The notes: generated by a model not told the origin, from the sequence alone. 64,000 bases of DNA from Terebella lapidaria (GCA_949152475.1 OX424557.1:26659462-26723461), one strand, 5' to 3'; counted from the first letter of the stretch, positions 35,322 to 45,809 are shown. Translations and numbers: made by a program.

Positions 35322-35635
35322 CCGGGTTTGATATACTTGGTACTTGTACTTGGGGTGAGGGGGCGCCATAACTCGATGATATGCCCCCTAGACAGAAACT
35401 CGGGATCGGGGAAATCCCCTACTCTTTACGATAAATCCCAAGGGATCTTTTAGGTGCCAGACACCATAGACAGTCTCTGACACCACCCGGCCTTTGTTTT
35501 TACCGCCAGTCGGGCTGCACTGGCGTGGGAGGTTTTCAGGCACAAGTGGCGCTGAGCGGACTCGAACCCACGACCTTTAGATCATGGGCCGAGCGCTCTG
35601 CCACTGCACCATCCCGCCCCCCTCCGGGTTTGATA
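35322..35635 (-). mobile_element. tRNA-derived SINE with 12 bp target duplications
   Basis: The direct repeat CCGGGTTTGATA at 35322-35333 and 35624-35635 flanks a SINE of about 290 bp in reverse orientation. Read on the minus strand the head carries a tRNA-like promoter: an A box TGGCAGAGCGCTCGG at about 35591-35605 and a B box GGGTTCGAGTCC near 35560. The body follows with GCACCTAAAAGATCCCTTGG, a word like the conserved central domains of metazoan SINEs. The tail is a short ACAAGTACCAAGTA repeat. Intact duplications suggest a fairly young insertion. It is not a functional tRNA gene. Confidence 0.85.
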
Positions 35636-35659
35636 CCTTTGAGAGCTGCATTATGTATA

Positions 35660-35754
35660 GGATAATCGGTGAAGTGGAGCGACTCTGGAAAATAATCGAC
35701 GAGCCGAAGGCGAGTCTATTATTTTCCAGAGACGCGACACTGAACCGATTATCC
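35660..35754. repeat. 95 bp nested hairpin (H3)
   Basis: Preceded by TGCATTATGTATA, close to the TGCACTATGTC before the other hairpins. Outer ends GGATAATCGG / CCGATTATCC; inner arms CTCTGGAAAATAAT / ATTATTTTCCAGAG; centre CGAGCCGAAGGCGAG. On the reverse strand its outer 22 bp at each end match hairpin H2 (37380-37476), but the inner stem does not. Confidence 0.9.
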
Positions 35755-35757
35755 GAC

Positions 35758-36237
35758 TTAGTTCTCGGTTCCCCCTCAACTCAACTAAATCTCCGCCAGC
35801 TATCTAATAGTGTAAAGGCTCACACAGAGGATCGTATAAAAGCTACGAGTAGAGCCTTTTATGCTTTACAGGGTGCGGGCGTCTGTAAGGGGGGCGTTCA
35901 GTCGGACACTATGACCCATATCTACAACACGGCTATACGCCCCGTCCTGACGTATGGACTCCAGTCGACCTACCAGAGTAAGGCTGCTATTGACGACGCG
36001 GACAAACTACAGGCCAAGTTGCTCAAAAGTGCGCTGGGTCTTAACCGGTCCTGTAAGAACACACCTATTCTGGATGCCCTGAGAATCCCACGGATAGCAG
36101 CGAGTGTTGGCGTCCAGGAGATGCTCTTGTTTAGGTCGATGTTGGTGTCTCAGTCTCGTACAAATAGTTTTTATACGTTTTTATTGTCAAAGTATCTGAA
36201 AGGGATGTATGTTAGCCCAAAGTGCTTATTGTCACGT
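35758..36237 (+). mobile_element. LINE ORF2 fragment, first part
   Basis: The open frame gives RIKATSRAFYALQGAG, then IYNTAIRPVLTYGLQS and ADKLQAKLLKSALGLNRS, PILDALRIPRIAASV. This is the usual region after the reverse transcriptase palm of non-LTR elements (RP-LTYG and LQ-K-LGL). It starts at hairpin H3 with the upstream palm absent, and is split at 36238 by a 1.25 kb YR-family element. It continues at 37484 in the same sense. Confidence 0.8.
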
Positions 36238-37483
36238 GTAATTTAGTACACGGTTCTATTGTCCTATGCAATCGACTATTTTTCAGAATCCAAATTGTGA
36301 ATATATCTGCCAGAAATCTCCAGATCATATTCGCAAACATTTCACACATTTCCTGCAAATATACAGAATGTACAAGCCTATGAAACATTAAGTGCTTAGT
36401 TCGTCATTTTGAATATAACGTAATATTAATGGTGCCTATTTGGCGGCATATTTACATTGTCGAATAAATAGCGCAAAGTAAAAAATACACCTTCTCACCT
36501 GTATATGATGGATCGTATATATCGTGGCCAGGGATGGACCTTTTCAACCAGTCTTGAATCCACGCAAAATTCTGCCATAGATAAATCGTATATCTTGAAA
36601 CGAATTAAAGGATGCAGAATATTCATATCCATTTTATATTGACTTTAAGGCTACCGCATTTTGGTGCAGAAAGTAAAAGAATGTTATCTCTTTTGAACCT
36701 TCAATTAAATCAGTTTAGTAAATGACTCACCTGTTTGCCGATATGTGCTCGCATCATTTTTTTAGGTTCTTCCAATGAATGCCGTTTTAAATAAATAAAT
36801 GCCGTTTTAAATACTCAAGTAGCATTTTCCTGGTACTTTATAGGCTCCCGCTTTGAAATCCAATTGTACTATCCAAATGCTTCATTCCGACATCACGGAG
36901 CTCTCCCAGTGAGCTTTCTGTGGCAAAAGAGAGCGCGTGTGTTGTCGTGTTTCCTTTTATACTGCTTCATTCGAGTAATTCTCACAACCATATGAAAAGA
37001 GGCGAAAACGACTGAACACGCATTGCGAATCAACTAAAAAACTATTCAATCGGAACGGTGTAAACTGTAGTCATAACAACAGGAAGCTCTGTCGTATTTA
37101 GCTAACCATGCAAATATCAGAGTTGAGTGGAATGTAAATATCAATCTATATATTACCACCAATACAGCCGTGATGTTGGTTCCACTTGACTGCATAAATG
37201 AGAACAAAATTACTGAAAATCTTGGGACAAATATTGCGCACCATCGGAGGCATATGTCAAATAGCTTGGTCAAGGAATTCAACCATCCGAGACGGCCGTA
37301 TATTTGTTTGCATGTAGGTTTGTGTGTGTGTGTGTGGGGGGGGGGGGGGAGTTGTTCACTGGAGACCGTGTACTAAGTGGGATAATCGGTTCAGTGTCGC
37401 GCACCTTCGAAATAATGTACTCGGCCTTCGGCCTCGTACATTATTTCGAAAAGGCGCTCCACTTCACCGATTATCCCTTACGT
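36238..37483 (+). mobile_element. YR-family copy V, inserted in a LINE (1,246 bp, non-autonomous)
   Basis: ACGT occurs at both borders (36234-36237 and 37480-37483), and the LINE frame resumes in phase after it, so both ends are defined. The left end (GTACACGGTTCTATTG, CTATTTTTCAGAATC) recurs inverted at 45.12-45.17 kb. The middle (36880-37070) shares CACGGAGCT, GTGGCAA, GAGAGCGCG and the CATAACAACAG word with copies I and II. The right end has (TG)n and poly-G (37321-37350), then hairpin H2. No protein is encoded; it could be moved only in trans. Confidence 0.8.
37380..37476. repeat. 97 bp nested hairpin (H2)
   Basis: Outer ends GGATAATCGGT / ACCGATTATCC (one unpaired base) continue into unlike 11 bp segments. 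Inner arms CGAAATAATGTA / TACATTATTTCG surround CTCGGCCTTCGGCCTCG. It forms the right end of copy V. Confidence 0.9.
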
Positions 37484-37702
37484 AATAAATATGCGTTGAC
37501 CCTCTGTAAGCTTATCTGTGATAAATCTTATGTTAGAACCGTCAAGCGGTCAGTAGTACGTTTTTCTACTGACGACGGTGTGGTGGATACACTCAGGTTT
37601 TTATCTCACACGCATCAAAGACGCCAAAATTGCTGTATAAAATTTTTTATTGGTCACGATGGGACTTTCAACATGTCAAAGGGGAAACCCCCCGCACAAT
37701 GA
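37484..37702 (+). mobile_element. LINE ORF2 fragment, second part
   Basis: It continues the LINE frame after copy V: NKYALTLCKLICDKSYV, VKRSVVRFSTDDGVVDTL, RRQNCCIKFFIGHDG. The 3' end is not clear. Confidence 0.6.
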
Positions 37703-37914
37703 GCTAGGATATACATGTGGATACGACTAGAACCAATTTGAGAACGATTCACAGAAAGTACAAAACATGTTATTGAGTACATGGTGCGGGTTTTGCGGAG
37801 GAGACTCCTTACCCACTTGAGCAACATGTGACGACGTGATGGAATAGACAATGCACTGGGATAAAAATACAACCGAACACATACATGTGTTTACACAGAT
37901 TACAAAATATGGAC
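37703..37914. other. Unrecognised spacer
   Basis: No feature recognised between the LINE fragment and the DIRS-like element. Confidence 0.35.
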
Positions 37915-38017
37915 GTTCTAATTACTATACATGGAAGTTCTAACTACTATACATGAATTATCTTGCCCCGGAGGTGCCACAGGAGTGGAGTGGAGCGGAA
38001 TGAACGGGCAAGATAAT
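37915..38017. repeat. Short direct repeats and a 12 bp stem-loop past the YR region
   Basis: Two imperfect copies of GTTCTAATTACTATACATG lie at 37915-37936 and 37937-37958. They are followed by a perfect 12 bp inverted repeat ATTATCTTGCCC / GGGCAAGATAAT at 37957-37968 and 38006-38017. They may belong to the element's terminal repeat region. Confidence 0.7.
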
Positions 38018-38167
38018 GCTGGGGAGGTGTGATACCAATGTACCTGTATGTATTGCAAGGGAGACACGAGAAGACTCGGGGCTGCCGAAGTGAGGATGTG
38101 GCGTGGTGTAAGTGTTGAAGGACATCGCGAGGAAACTCGAGAAGGCCTAGTGGGTGTGATTGGAGTA

Positions 38168-39160
38168 TTAAGGGATGTGCACTTGAGAGGGTTTAATGTA
38201 TTGGTTGTAAGCATTTGATCTCCAACGCCCGGCAAGTGCAATGCGAGAGGGTGGACAGCCCTTCTGGGCGAGGTCTGTGGTCTTGCCAATCCTAAAGGAG
38301 TGAGTATTGAAAGATGTGTGGTTGTATCCACTGAGGATGAGGTGTTTGTGTAGTGAGCGTGCCAGGAACTGACGGGTAAGGGGGGCACCGTTGGTATGGC
38401 AAAAGGCTGTTGGGGCAGATTTCGGCCTAAGTGCGGTGTAGCGGGAGTAGGCTGTAACTGGGCATGTACCTGTGTTGGTGGAATGAACAACCAGTTTGGG
38501 TGTGTGGTGTTGGCTGTGTTTGTAGGTCTTGAAAGATATGACGAGTTGGTTGGGTCTGAGCTTTAGTTGCTTTGGTTTCAGGTTATGTTGGGTATGAGGA
38601 GTGAAGCAGGTTTCACTTGACCGTAGAGCTGCATGGAACATGAGGGTGAATACTGACATGAGGAGGACTCGAGTGTATTTGTTGCTGGTGTGTCTGCGGA
38701 CTGACCTCAAAAGGTTCAAAAGGATGGAAGATGTGATGGGTTTTCTAGTTCGAGGTGCAGGGTCTGATTTAGTGTATGCTGTTAGGAGGCGCTTGATCAG
38801 GAGGGATTTGGTGGGGTTGGGGTGTCCAGAGATTTCATGGAGGAAGCCAACAGAGGAGAGGTGTGTTTTGATGGTGGAGGCTTTCAGGTTCATCGAGTGG
38901 AGGTGCTTAATTGGAGTGGTGACGTCAGGAACTGGGTTTGGAGGTGCGAGGGAGTGAAGTATTGTTGGTGGTGGTGTGGGGTGCTGCTGGCGCTTTGCCG
39001 GCATGCCCTGGTGTGGAGGATGTGGAGCATGGTCGGAACAGTGGGTGTCTTGCATTGCAACGTGGGCACCTGTGTTTGTACTGGCAGTCGACACGTTCAC
39101 AGCGTGCTGTTTTGGAATGGAAATCAAAGCAGAACCCCCTGGGAATCGAGGTTCCGTCAT
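38168..39160 (-). mobile_element. YR domain part of the DIRS/Ngaro-like element
   Basis: The region shows a tyrosine recombinase core: a LRSSE segment supplies the first Arg, HSFRIG the HxxR pair, and AGRWRSNAY the last Trp/His position and the probable nucleophile Tyr. The HSFRIG and GRW wording is that of DIRS/Ngaro and XerD-like recombinases of metazoan elements, and differs from the NHSLR and GHRS of the Crypton-like gene at 21 kb. The two recombinases in this window therefore come from separate lineages. Confidence 0.85.
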
Positions 39161-40957
39161 GGGATTGAAAACTTGGCTTCGCCTGAGAGTTGCATGACGG
39201 CCGAAAAGTTGGAGGGATGGGGTGGGAGGAGGTGCGTTTCAGGAGGCTGTACTGAAGGTACAAGTCTTGCCGGATAGTGTTCCAGGCGCAGTAGACAACC
39301 TCGCGGTCCCTCCTGAAATGGCAGTCGTAACCGTACCAATCAAAGCCCTGTTTGTGCATGGCGTTGACGTGCTTCTTGTAGGTGAGTAGTGCACGTGTGA
39401 GGCGGATGGCTGATGAGGATGAGTGAGATTGTTCAATGATGATGGACATATAAATTTCGAAAGCTTCGTGCCGCTGGCTGATTGTGAGGTCTTTTTTCTG
39501 TTTGTTTTTAACTAGCATGGTGGAGTTGTTTTTTCCTGATTTGAAAGTAAATTCATCTTGATGTTGGGTGTGTGGGGTGGGAGGGAAGGATACTAAGATC
39601 AATGTATTTGTCGGCCAGGATTTTGGACTTGGTTTTAGTGTTGACGGAGCTGCCTACCACTGCCCCGAAGGAGACCACTGGTGGTTCGAAGTCAGTCTCG
39701 GTGTCGGAGGAAGCCGACTGGTAGGGCTTACCTCGGGGCTGGGGCCGCTGGGACGAGGATGATGCGGAGCTGTGGCGGTGGCGGCGTTTCGGGGTGTTTC
39801 GTGCCCTTGGTCGAGACTGGTGGGATGAGCTGGGTGGCGGTGTCGTGTCATGCTCCCCAAAGGATGAGTAGTCGGAGGACACCTCTCTGGCGCGATCATG
39901 TTGCCTGCGTGATGGCTGGTGTCGGTTAGCGGCCCGTTGGCGTGGTGCCTTGTCAGTCAGGATAGGATCATCTGAGTCTTCATCAGCAGAGTCGTCCATC
40001 AGCCGTTGTCGACTGCGTGGTGGGAGAGAGGAATACGGCGAGGTTAGGCGTGATCGTTTTTTGGCTGAGGTTGTCGACTGTTGGCATTTGGCTGTGCCTG
40101 ATGTGGAGGGTGATGACTTGGGCAGACCATTGGCGGCGTTCCTCGGCCAACTTCTGCCTGAGATTTTTTATTTCAGACAGCATCTGTTTAGGGTCTGGTG
40201 GAGGATGAGATGAAAGTGGGTCTCCAGGCTGTCTGGTGCTGGAGTCCGAGGAGTCATGGTTGTCTGGGTGGGCCGAACCCGGGGGGTCGGGATTGTTCCG
40301 GTTGGTTTTACGTGTCCGCCCCATGGAGGTGACGGACTGGATGAGTATTGGTGCGCTTAGGCGTCAAAACAGGTGGGCATGTACCACTGCGTGGAGTTAG
40401 GCCTCACCTAGGCATGTATGGAAACACCCTGAGGGCAAAAGGGAGAAAACCCCTGAGGGGCAGGCCAGGTCTGTAGCCGGACAATGGTCAATGGAACGCA
40501 GGTGGGTCCAGAAAGGAACGGCTTAGGAAACGACCTCACCTGGAAAACAGCAGAATATGCGAAAGGAGAGATGACTGTTGGTTATCAGTATACATTGACA
40601 ATAGCAAGCAAATGTTGGGCCCAACAGTGGTAGGTACTACTAAATAATAGTCAGAATGTCAGAGATTGTCTGTTAACGGGCCCATACTGCCATGTAACTT
40701 GGAATACTGGTGAGTAACTCTTTTGAACTAGAAATTGGCAGTAGGTTGCGCCAGGACCCTCTATTTTTAGGTGTCCTGGGCTAAAATATAGGCAGAAAGA
40801 TTGAGTGAGCATGATGCTGCTGGGTACCTGTCTGGCTTTATTGCCGGCACGCCCTGTGCCTGTGGAACAGGATTGCGTGTCTCAGAGGAGCGGTGTAGAT
40901 CCTGGCGCCCTCAGTGCTGTTACAGTGGATGCCATCCGTGGTCCACCACGGATTAGG
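38375..40957. repeat. 2.58 kb tandem duplication, unit 1
   Basis: It is nearly identical to 40958-43540 (offset 2583 bp; I found about two base differences). GGGTAAGG is present at both sides of the join. It holds Gag-like and YR material of the DIRS-like element. Confidence 0.9.
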
Positions 40958-43540
40958 GGTAAGGGGGGCACCGTTGGTATGGCAAAAGGCTGTTGGGGCA
41001 GATTTCGGCCTAAGTGCGGTGTAGCGGGAGTAGGCTGTAACTGGGCATGTACCTGTGTTGGTGGAATGAACAACCAGTTTGGGTGTGTGGTGTTGGCTGT
41101 GTTTGTAGGTCTTGAAAGATATGACGAGTTGGTTGGGTCTGAGCTTTAGTTGCTTTGGTTTCAGGTTATGTTGGGTATGAGGAGTGAAGCAGGTTTCACT
41201 TGACCGTAGAGCTGCATGGAACATGAGGGTGAATACTGACATGAGGAGGACTCGAGTGTATTTGTTGCTGGTGTGTCTGCGGACTGACCTCAAAAGGTTC
41301 AAAAGGATGGAAGATGTGATGGGTTTTCTAGTTCGAGGTGCAGGGTCTGATTTAGTGTATGCTGTTAGGAGGCGCTTGATCAGGAGGGATTTGGTGGGGT
41401 TGGGGTGTCCAGAGATTTCATGGAGGAAGCCAACAGAGGAGAGGTGTGTTTTGATGGTGGAGGCTTTCAGGTTCATCGAGTGGAGGTGCTTAATTGGAGT
41501 GGTGACGTCAGGAACTGGGTTTGGAGGTGCGAGGGAGTGAAGTATTGTTGGTGGTGGTGTGGGGTGCTGCTGGCGCTTTGCCGGCATGCCCTGGTGTGGA
41601 GGATGTGGAGCATGGTCGGAACAGTGGGTGTCTTGCATTGCAACGTGGGCACCTGTGTTTGTACTGGCAGTCGACACGTTCACAGCGTGCTGTTTTGGAA
41701 TGGAAATCAAAGCAGAACCCCCTGGGAATCGAGGTTCCGTCATGGGATTGAAAACTTGGCTTCGCCTGAGAGTTGCATGACGGCCGAAAAGTTGGAGGGA
41801 TGGGGTGGGAGGAGGTGCGTTTCAGGAGGCTGTACTGAAGGTACAAGTCTTGCCGGATAGTGTTCCAGGCGCAGTAGACAACCTCGCGGTCCCTCCTGAA
41901 ATGGCAGTCGTAACCGTACCAATCAAAGCCCTGTTTGTGCATGGCGTTGACGTGCTTCTTGTAGGTGAGTAGTGCACGTATGAGGCGGATGGCTGATGAG
42001 GATGAGTGAGATTGTTCAATGATGATGGACATATAAATTTCGAAAGCTTCGTGCCGCTGGCTGATTGTGAGGTCTTTTTTCTGTTTGTTTTTAACTAGCA
42101 TGGTGGAGTTGTTTTTTCCTGATTTGAAAGTAAATTCATCTTGATGTTGGGTGTGTGGGGTGGGGGGGAAGGATACTAAGATCAATGTATTTGTCGGCCA
42201 GGATTTTGGACTTGGTTTTAGTGTTGACGGAGCTGCCTACCACTGCCCCGAAGGAGACCACTGGTGGTTCGAAGTCAGTCTCGGTGTCGGAGGAAGCCGA
42301 CTGGTAGGGCTTACCTCGGGGCTGGGGCCGCTGGGACGAGGATGATGCGGAGCTGTGGCGGTGGCGGCGTTTCGGGGTGTTTCGTGCCCTTGGTCGAGAC
42401 TGGTGGGATGAGCTGGGTGGCGGTGTCGTGTCATGCTCCCCAAAGGATGAGTAGTCGGAGGACACCTCTCTGGCGCGATCATGTTGCCTGCGTGATGGCT
42501 GGTGTCGGTTAGCGGCCCGTTGGCGTGGTGCCTTGTCAGTCAGGATAGGATCATCTGAGTCTTCATCAGCAGAGTCGTCCATCAGCCGTTGTCGACTGCG
42601 TGGTGGGAGAGAGGAATACGGCGAGGTTAGGCGTGATCGTTTTTTGGCTGAGGTTGTCGACTGTTGGCATTTGGCTGTGCCTGATGTGGAGGGTGATGAC
42701 TTGGGCAGACCATTGGCGGCGTTCCTCGGCCAACTTCTGCCTGAGATTTTTTATTTCAGACAGCATCTGTTTAGGGTCTGGTGGAGGATGAGATGAAAGT
42801 GGGTCTCCAGGCTGTCTGGTGCTGGAGTCCGAGGAGTCATGGTTGTCTGGGTGGGCCGAACCCGGGGGGTCGGGATTGTTCCGGTTGGTTTTACGTGTCC
42901 GCCCCATGGAGGTGACGGACTGGATGAGTATTGGTGCGCTTAGGCGTCAAAACAGGTGGGCATGTACCACTGCGTGGAGTTAGGCCTCACCTAGGCATGT
43001 ATGGAAACACCCTGAGGGCAAAAGGGAGAAAACCCCTGAGGGGCAGGCCAGGTCTGTAGCCGGACAATGGTCAATGGAACGCAGGTGGGTCCAGAAAGGA
43101 ACGGCTTAGGAAACGACCTCACCTGGAAAACAGCAGAATATGCGAAAGGAGAGATGACTGTTGGTTATCAGTATACATTGACAATAGCAAGCAAATGTTG
43201 GGCCCAACAGTGGTAGGTACTACTAAATAATAGTCAGAATGTCAGAGATTGTCTGTTAACGGGCCCATACTGCCATGTAACTTGGAATACTGGTGAGTAA
43301 CTCTTTTGAACTAGAAATTGGCAGTAGGTTGCGCCAGGACCCTCTATTTTTAGGTGTCCTGGGCTAAAATATAGGCAGAAAGATTGAGTGAGCATGATGC
43401 TGCTGGGTACCTGTCTGGCTTTATTGCCGGCACGCCCTGTGCCTGTGGAACAGGATTGCGTGTCTCAGAGGAGCGGTGTAGATCCTGGCGCCCTCAGTGC
43501 TGTTACAGTGGATGCCATCCGTGGTCCACCACGGATTAGG
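40958..43540. repeat. 2.58 kb tandem duplication, unit 2
   Basis: The second unit of the head-to-tail duplication. Such close identity means a very recent event, continued homogenisation, or an unresolved haplotype or assembly duplication. Confidence 0.9.
41508..42907 (-). mobile_element. Gag-like part of the DIRS/Ngaro-like element
   Basis: It has a basic, Ser/Arg-rich first half, then an ADKYIDLSIL-type segment and a conserved helical region (ISQRHEAFEIYMSIIIEQ, FDWYGYDCHFRR). It ends in Cys/His fingers GFCFDFHSKTARCERVDC, YKHRCPRCNARHP. This domain order is common in Gag-like proteins of metazoan YR retroelements. A second, almost identical copy occupies 38925-40324. Confidence 0.7.
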
Positions 43541-44125
43541 TATTGAGGCCTGCACTGCAAATGTTGGCTGTTGTTGGTGGAAACCTCGGAGTTTGTGGTA
43601 AACAATTTGTCGCTCCACATCAGCAAACTGTTTGATGTAGTTGTTGTAGTGGTGGCTGTTCTGCAGGAACTCGTCAGGGGTGCAGTTGAGGCGTGCCCAG
43701 CGTGGTATCACGCTCAGGATGATGATCAGTTTCGCTCCAAAGCGCTGGCACAGTAGACGGGAGAATTCTATTGTTTGTAATGCCAATGACAAGCACTCGC
43801 TTGAATTTACGGTTGTCAGGTTTGCGAGATCGTTAGACCCTATTGAAACCACGATGACGTCTGCCCGAGTGCATCGAATTGCGCGGGTGATCCTACCGTA
43901 GCTTAACTGCGCGATCAAATTGAAGCTCTCTGATATCGTGTACAGTTCATCGACGTGGTTGTCGAGACGGGCGGCGCGGGCGAGCTGTTGGGCCTCGTAT
44001 TTGTCCGTGACGTCTTTGTTCCTGTTATGGGTGAGGCTTTCTCGAAATCGCCGGATGAAAGAGTGTCCCAAAAGCAACACTTTCATATTCTTAGACTTCT
44101 TAACCGTCGCACAAAACTCGGTCAA
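43421..44125 (-). mobile_element. SGNH hydrolase-like part of the DIRS/Ngaro-like element
   Basis: Family blocks are visible in order: LLGHSFIRRF (block I, with Ser in the GHS context), VIVVSIGSNDLANL (block III, G-x-N-D), and TDGIHCNSTEGARIY (block V, D-x-x-H). SGNH/GDSL-type hydrolases are a known accessory of Ngaro-lineage elements and are thought to act on ester bonds, with unknown role in transposition. It occupies the 5' end of the minus-strand unit. Confidence 0.8.
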
Positions 44126-44200
44126 ACGTTGATAAAAGTTTTCATTGATTTTTTCAAGATGGCGACTGGTAAGCTAATTATCATAATCTGAGGAAATGAA

Positions 44201-44500
44201 AACGAGGCTCGGCTCGGAACGAGGCCGAGGGAAGATCCATTGTAAATACTATCTTAGATGCGGTGGATAAACATCCCCATCGAGATGGGCATTTATTTAT
44301 TTTTAAATGTAAATTCCAACAGGTCTCTCATTCTGCGATTATTATCACCATGTTAACTGTTGGCTTACATTTGTTATATTTACATGATATATATGTATGT
44401 TTTAATTCACATTGCTCTGTATTACCTGTGTGTGGTACTGTGTATTTGTAATTTTCTCTCCTTTGGAGGTTCAGGAAATAAATAATAATAATAAAAATAT
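44201..44500 (+). mobile_element. Probable LINE 3' tail
   Basis: TTTTCTCTCCTTTGGAGGTTCAGG followed by AAATAAATAATAATAATAA is a typical non-LTR 3' end. At 44272-44286 a CCCATCGAGATGGG palindrome precedes it. A short CGAGGCTCGGCTCGGAACGAG motif cluster at 44204-44229 recalls the hairpin cores but forms no long stem. Confidence 0.45.
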
Positions 44501-45054
44501 GCACCTGCGAGTAGTAATCTGCGTGTACAAGTATACCGTCACACTTCAACAGTGTATAAGAAACAGAGGGCGACACTGTCTGAATTTGTGATGAACTTTG
44601 TCACCATTATTATAGCATGAGAATAGAAGTACATGTCCACTTGCTGTTCTCGTGTTTTTCAACGATATACACAACATGGTATTTACCAAATTTTGCTAAC
44701 TGATGTCCGCATCTAATGAATGGTTTGCATGATAGTGATGAATATATATCAATCCCGGAATATGAATGAATCATGAATACAAATAGGATTTTAGATTCAC
44801 GACCAGGCCCACTGCTTGTGCTACCACCTTTCAGTGTCTCGGTGAATTTCGAATTGGGACTCAACAGTAACACATTTATTGTTCATCTTCTCATCTACAT
44901 TAAATTGGCCTCGACCGAAGTTCAATGGCATCAAACGAATTAGGTTTCGGCAATGATGAAAACGACTCGCTAGTACGCAAACAAGCGCGTCTTGTTTGAG
45001 CAAATGCAGTTTGTACACTGGCGGTTGTTGTTTTTACACACAGTAGATTATATT
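44501..45054. other. Unrecognised DNA
   Basis: No gene recognised. The sequence has ordinary base composition with no clear repeat. Confidence 0.35.
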
Positions 45055-45170
45055 GCAGTAGATTATTGGAAAGAAAAATCTACTGCAATATTCTACTGGG
45101 AAACGTCTCCCAGTAGATTCTGAAAAATAATCTACTGCAAAGAACAATAGAACCGTGGACTAACAATCTC
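45055..45170 (-). mobile_element. YR-family left end, inverted, with three palindromes
   Basis: Palindromes 45055-45086 (GCAGTAGATT / AATCTACTGC-like arms), 45093-45116 (CTACTGGGA / TCCCAGTAG) and 45113-45135 (GTAGATT / AATCTAC, 9 bp spacer) are followed by AACAATAGAACCGTGGACTA. In reverse this matches the left end of copy V (TAGTACACGGTTCTATTG, ATTTTTCAGAATC). The rest of the element, which should lie to the left, was not recognised. Confidence 0.7.
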
Positions 45171-45199
45171 CCAACACCTCCGACAGGTTTATAACTTTG

Positions 45200-45500
45200 T
45201 TTATAGACATCTTCGGAACAATAGAGTCAGTAGCGAAATATAATTAAAGAAGCACATTTATGGCATTAACATTGCCCTCCTTCATTGAGTAACGAGAGTG
45301 CAAATGTTATCGGCAACTTGGTGCCAGTGTGACCATGATTAGCCTTACATGGACCATCGAATTGCGTGCCGTTTTAATTAAGAATGCAAGCTCCTGCAAT
45401 AACATGGAAGTTAACATAGTTTAGATTCCTCCTCCCTATTTATCCGGAATAAATTATCGATTGAACATCCTCTGACCATGATGTAAATGCAAATGAGTGC
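45200..45500. repeat. Segmental block, first copy (fragment)
   Basis: Paralogous to 59.0-59.25 and 62.9-63.15 kb: CAATAACATGGAAGTTAAC, ATCCGGAATAAATTA, GATGTAAATGCAAAT in the same order. Together with 47.05-47.33 and 50.2-50.47 kb it forms the most diverged and most interrupted of three copies. Confidence 0.65.
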
Positions 45501-45809
45501 TGACGATTCAAGCTCAGTTGCACGCGACATAACAACCTTGGTATTTCAAACTTACTGACTTTGCGTTAACAACATTTGCTAACTGAATATCGACATTGGA
45601 TTGTGCATGCACCTATGTCAGTCATATCATAGGACGTCCACGTAGTAACGGCGGCAAATATTAAAGAGCTCATTGGTTGAATCCTTTTTGATTCACCTTC
45701 GCTTTCATTTCAATGATTCAAATAAACTGGACGTCAAGGACTAAAGATGGCTTGGGGCATTTCGATTCAAGTCTGTTTCAAAGTCTATTTTACTGAGATT
45801 GGCGAAAAT

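Larger units (their letters stand above)
37915..44200 (-). mobile_element. DIRS/Ngaro-like tyrosine-recombinase element (fossil)
   Basis: On the minus strand the parts run SGNH hydrolase, Gag-like region, YR, with one internal tandem duplication of about 2.58 kb, so Gag-like and YR material occur twice. SGNH plus YR plus a Gag-like protein with CCCH/CCHC fingers points to the Ngaro side of the DIRS superfamily. No reverse transcriptase or RNase H was seen. It is more GC-rich than its surroundings. The duplicate halves are almost identical, so the last rearrangement is young or reflects assembly. The ends are approximate. The element is rearranged and incomplete in domain content, although its remaining parts look little decayed. 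Confidence 0.7.

Noticed and set aside
35540-35615. Possible tRNA gene on the minus strand
   Set aside because: A and B boxes are present but the cloverleaf is not kept, and a SINE body and tail with target duplications follow.
38601-39277. Plus-strand frames opposite the YR region, also at 41184-41860
   Set aside because: They are shadows of the GC-rich minus-strand coding parts and show no domain.
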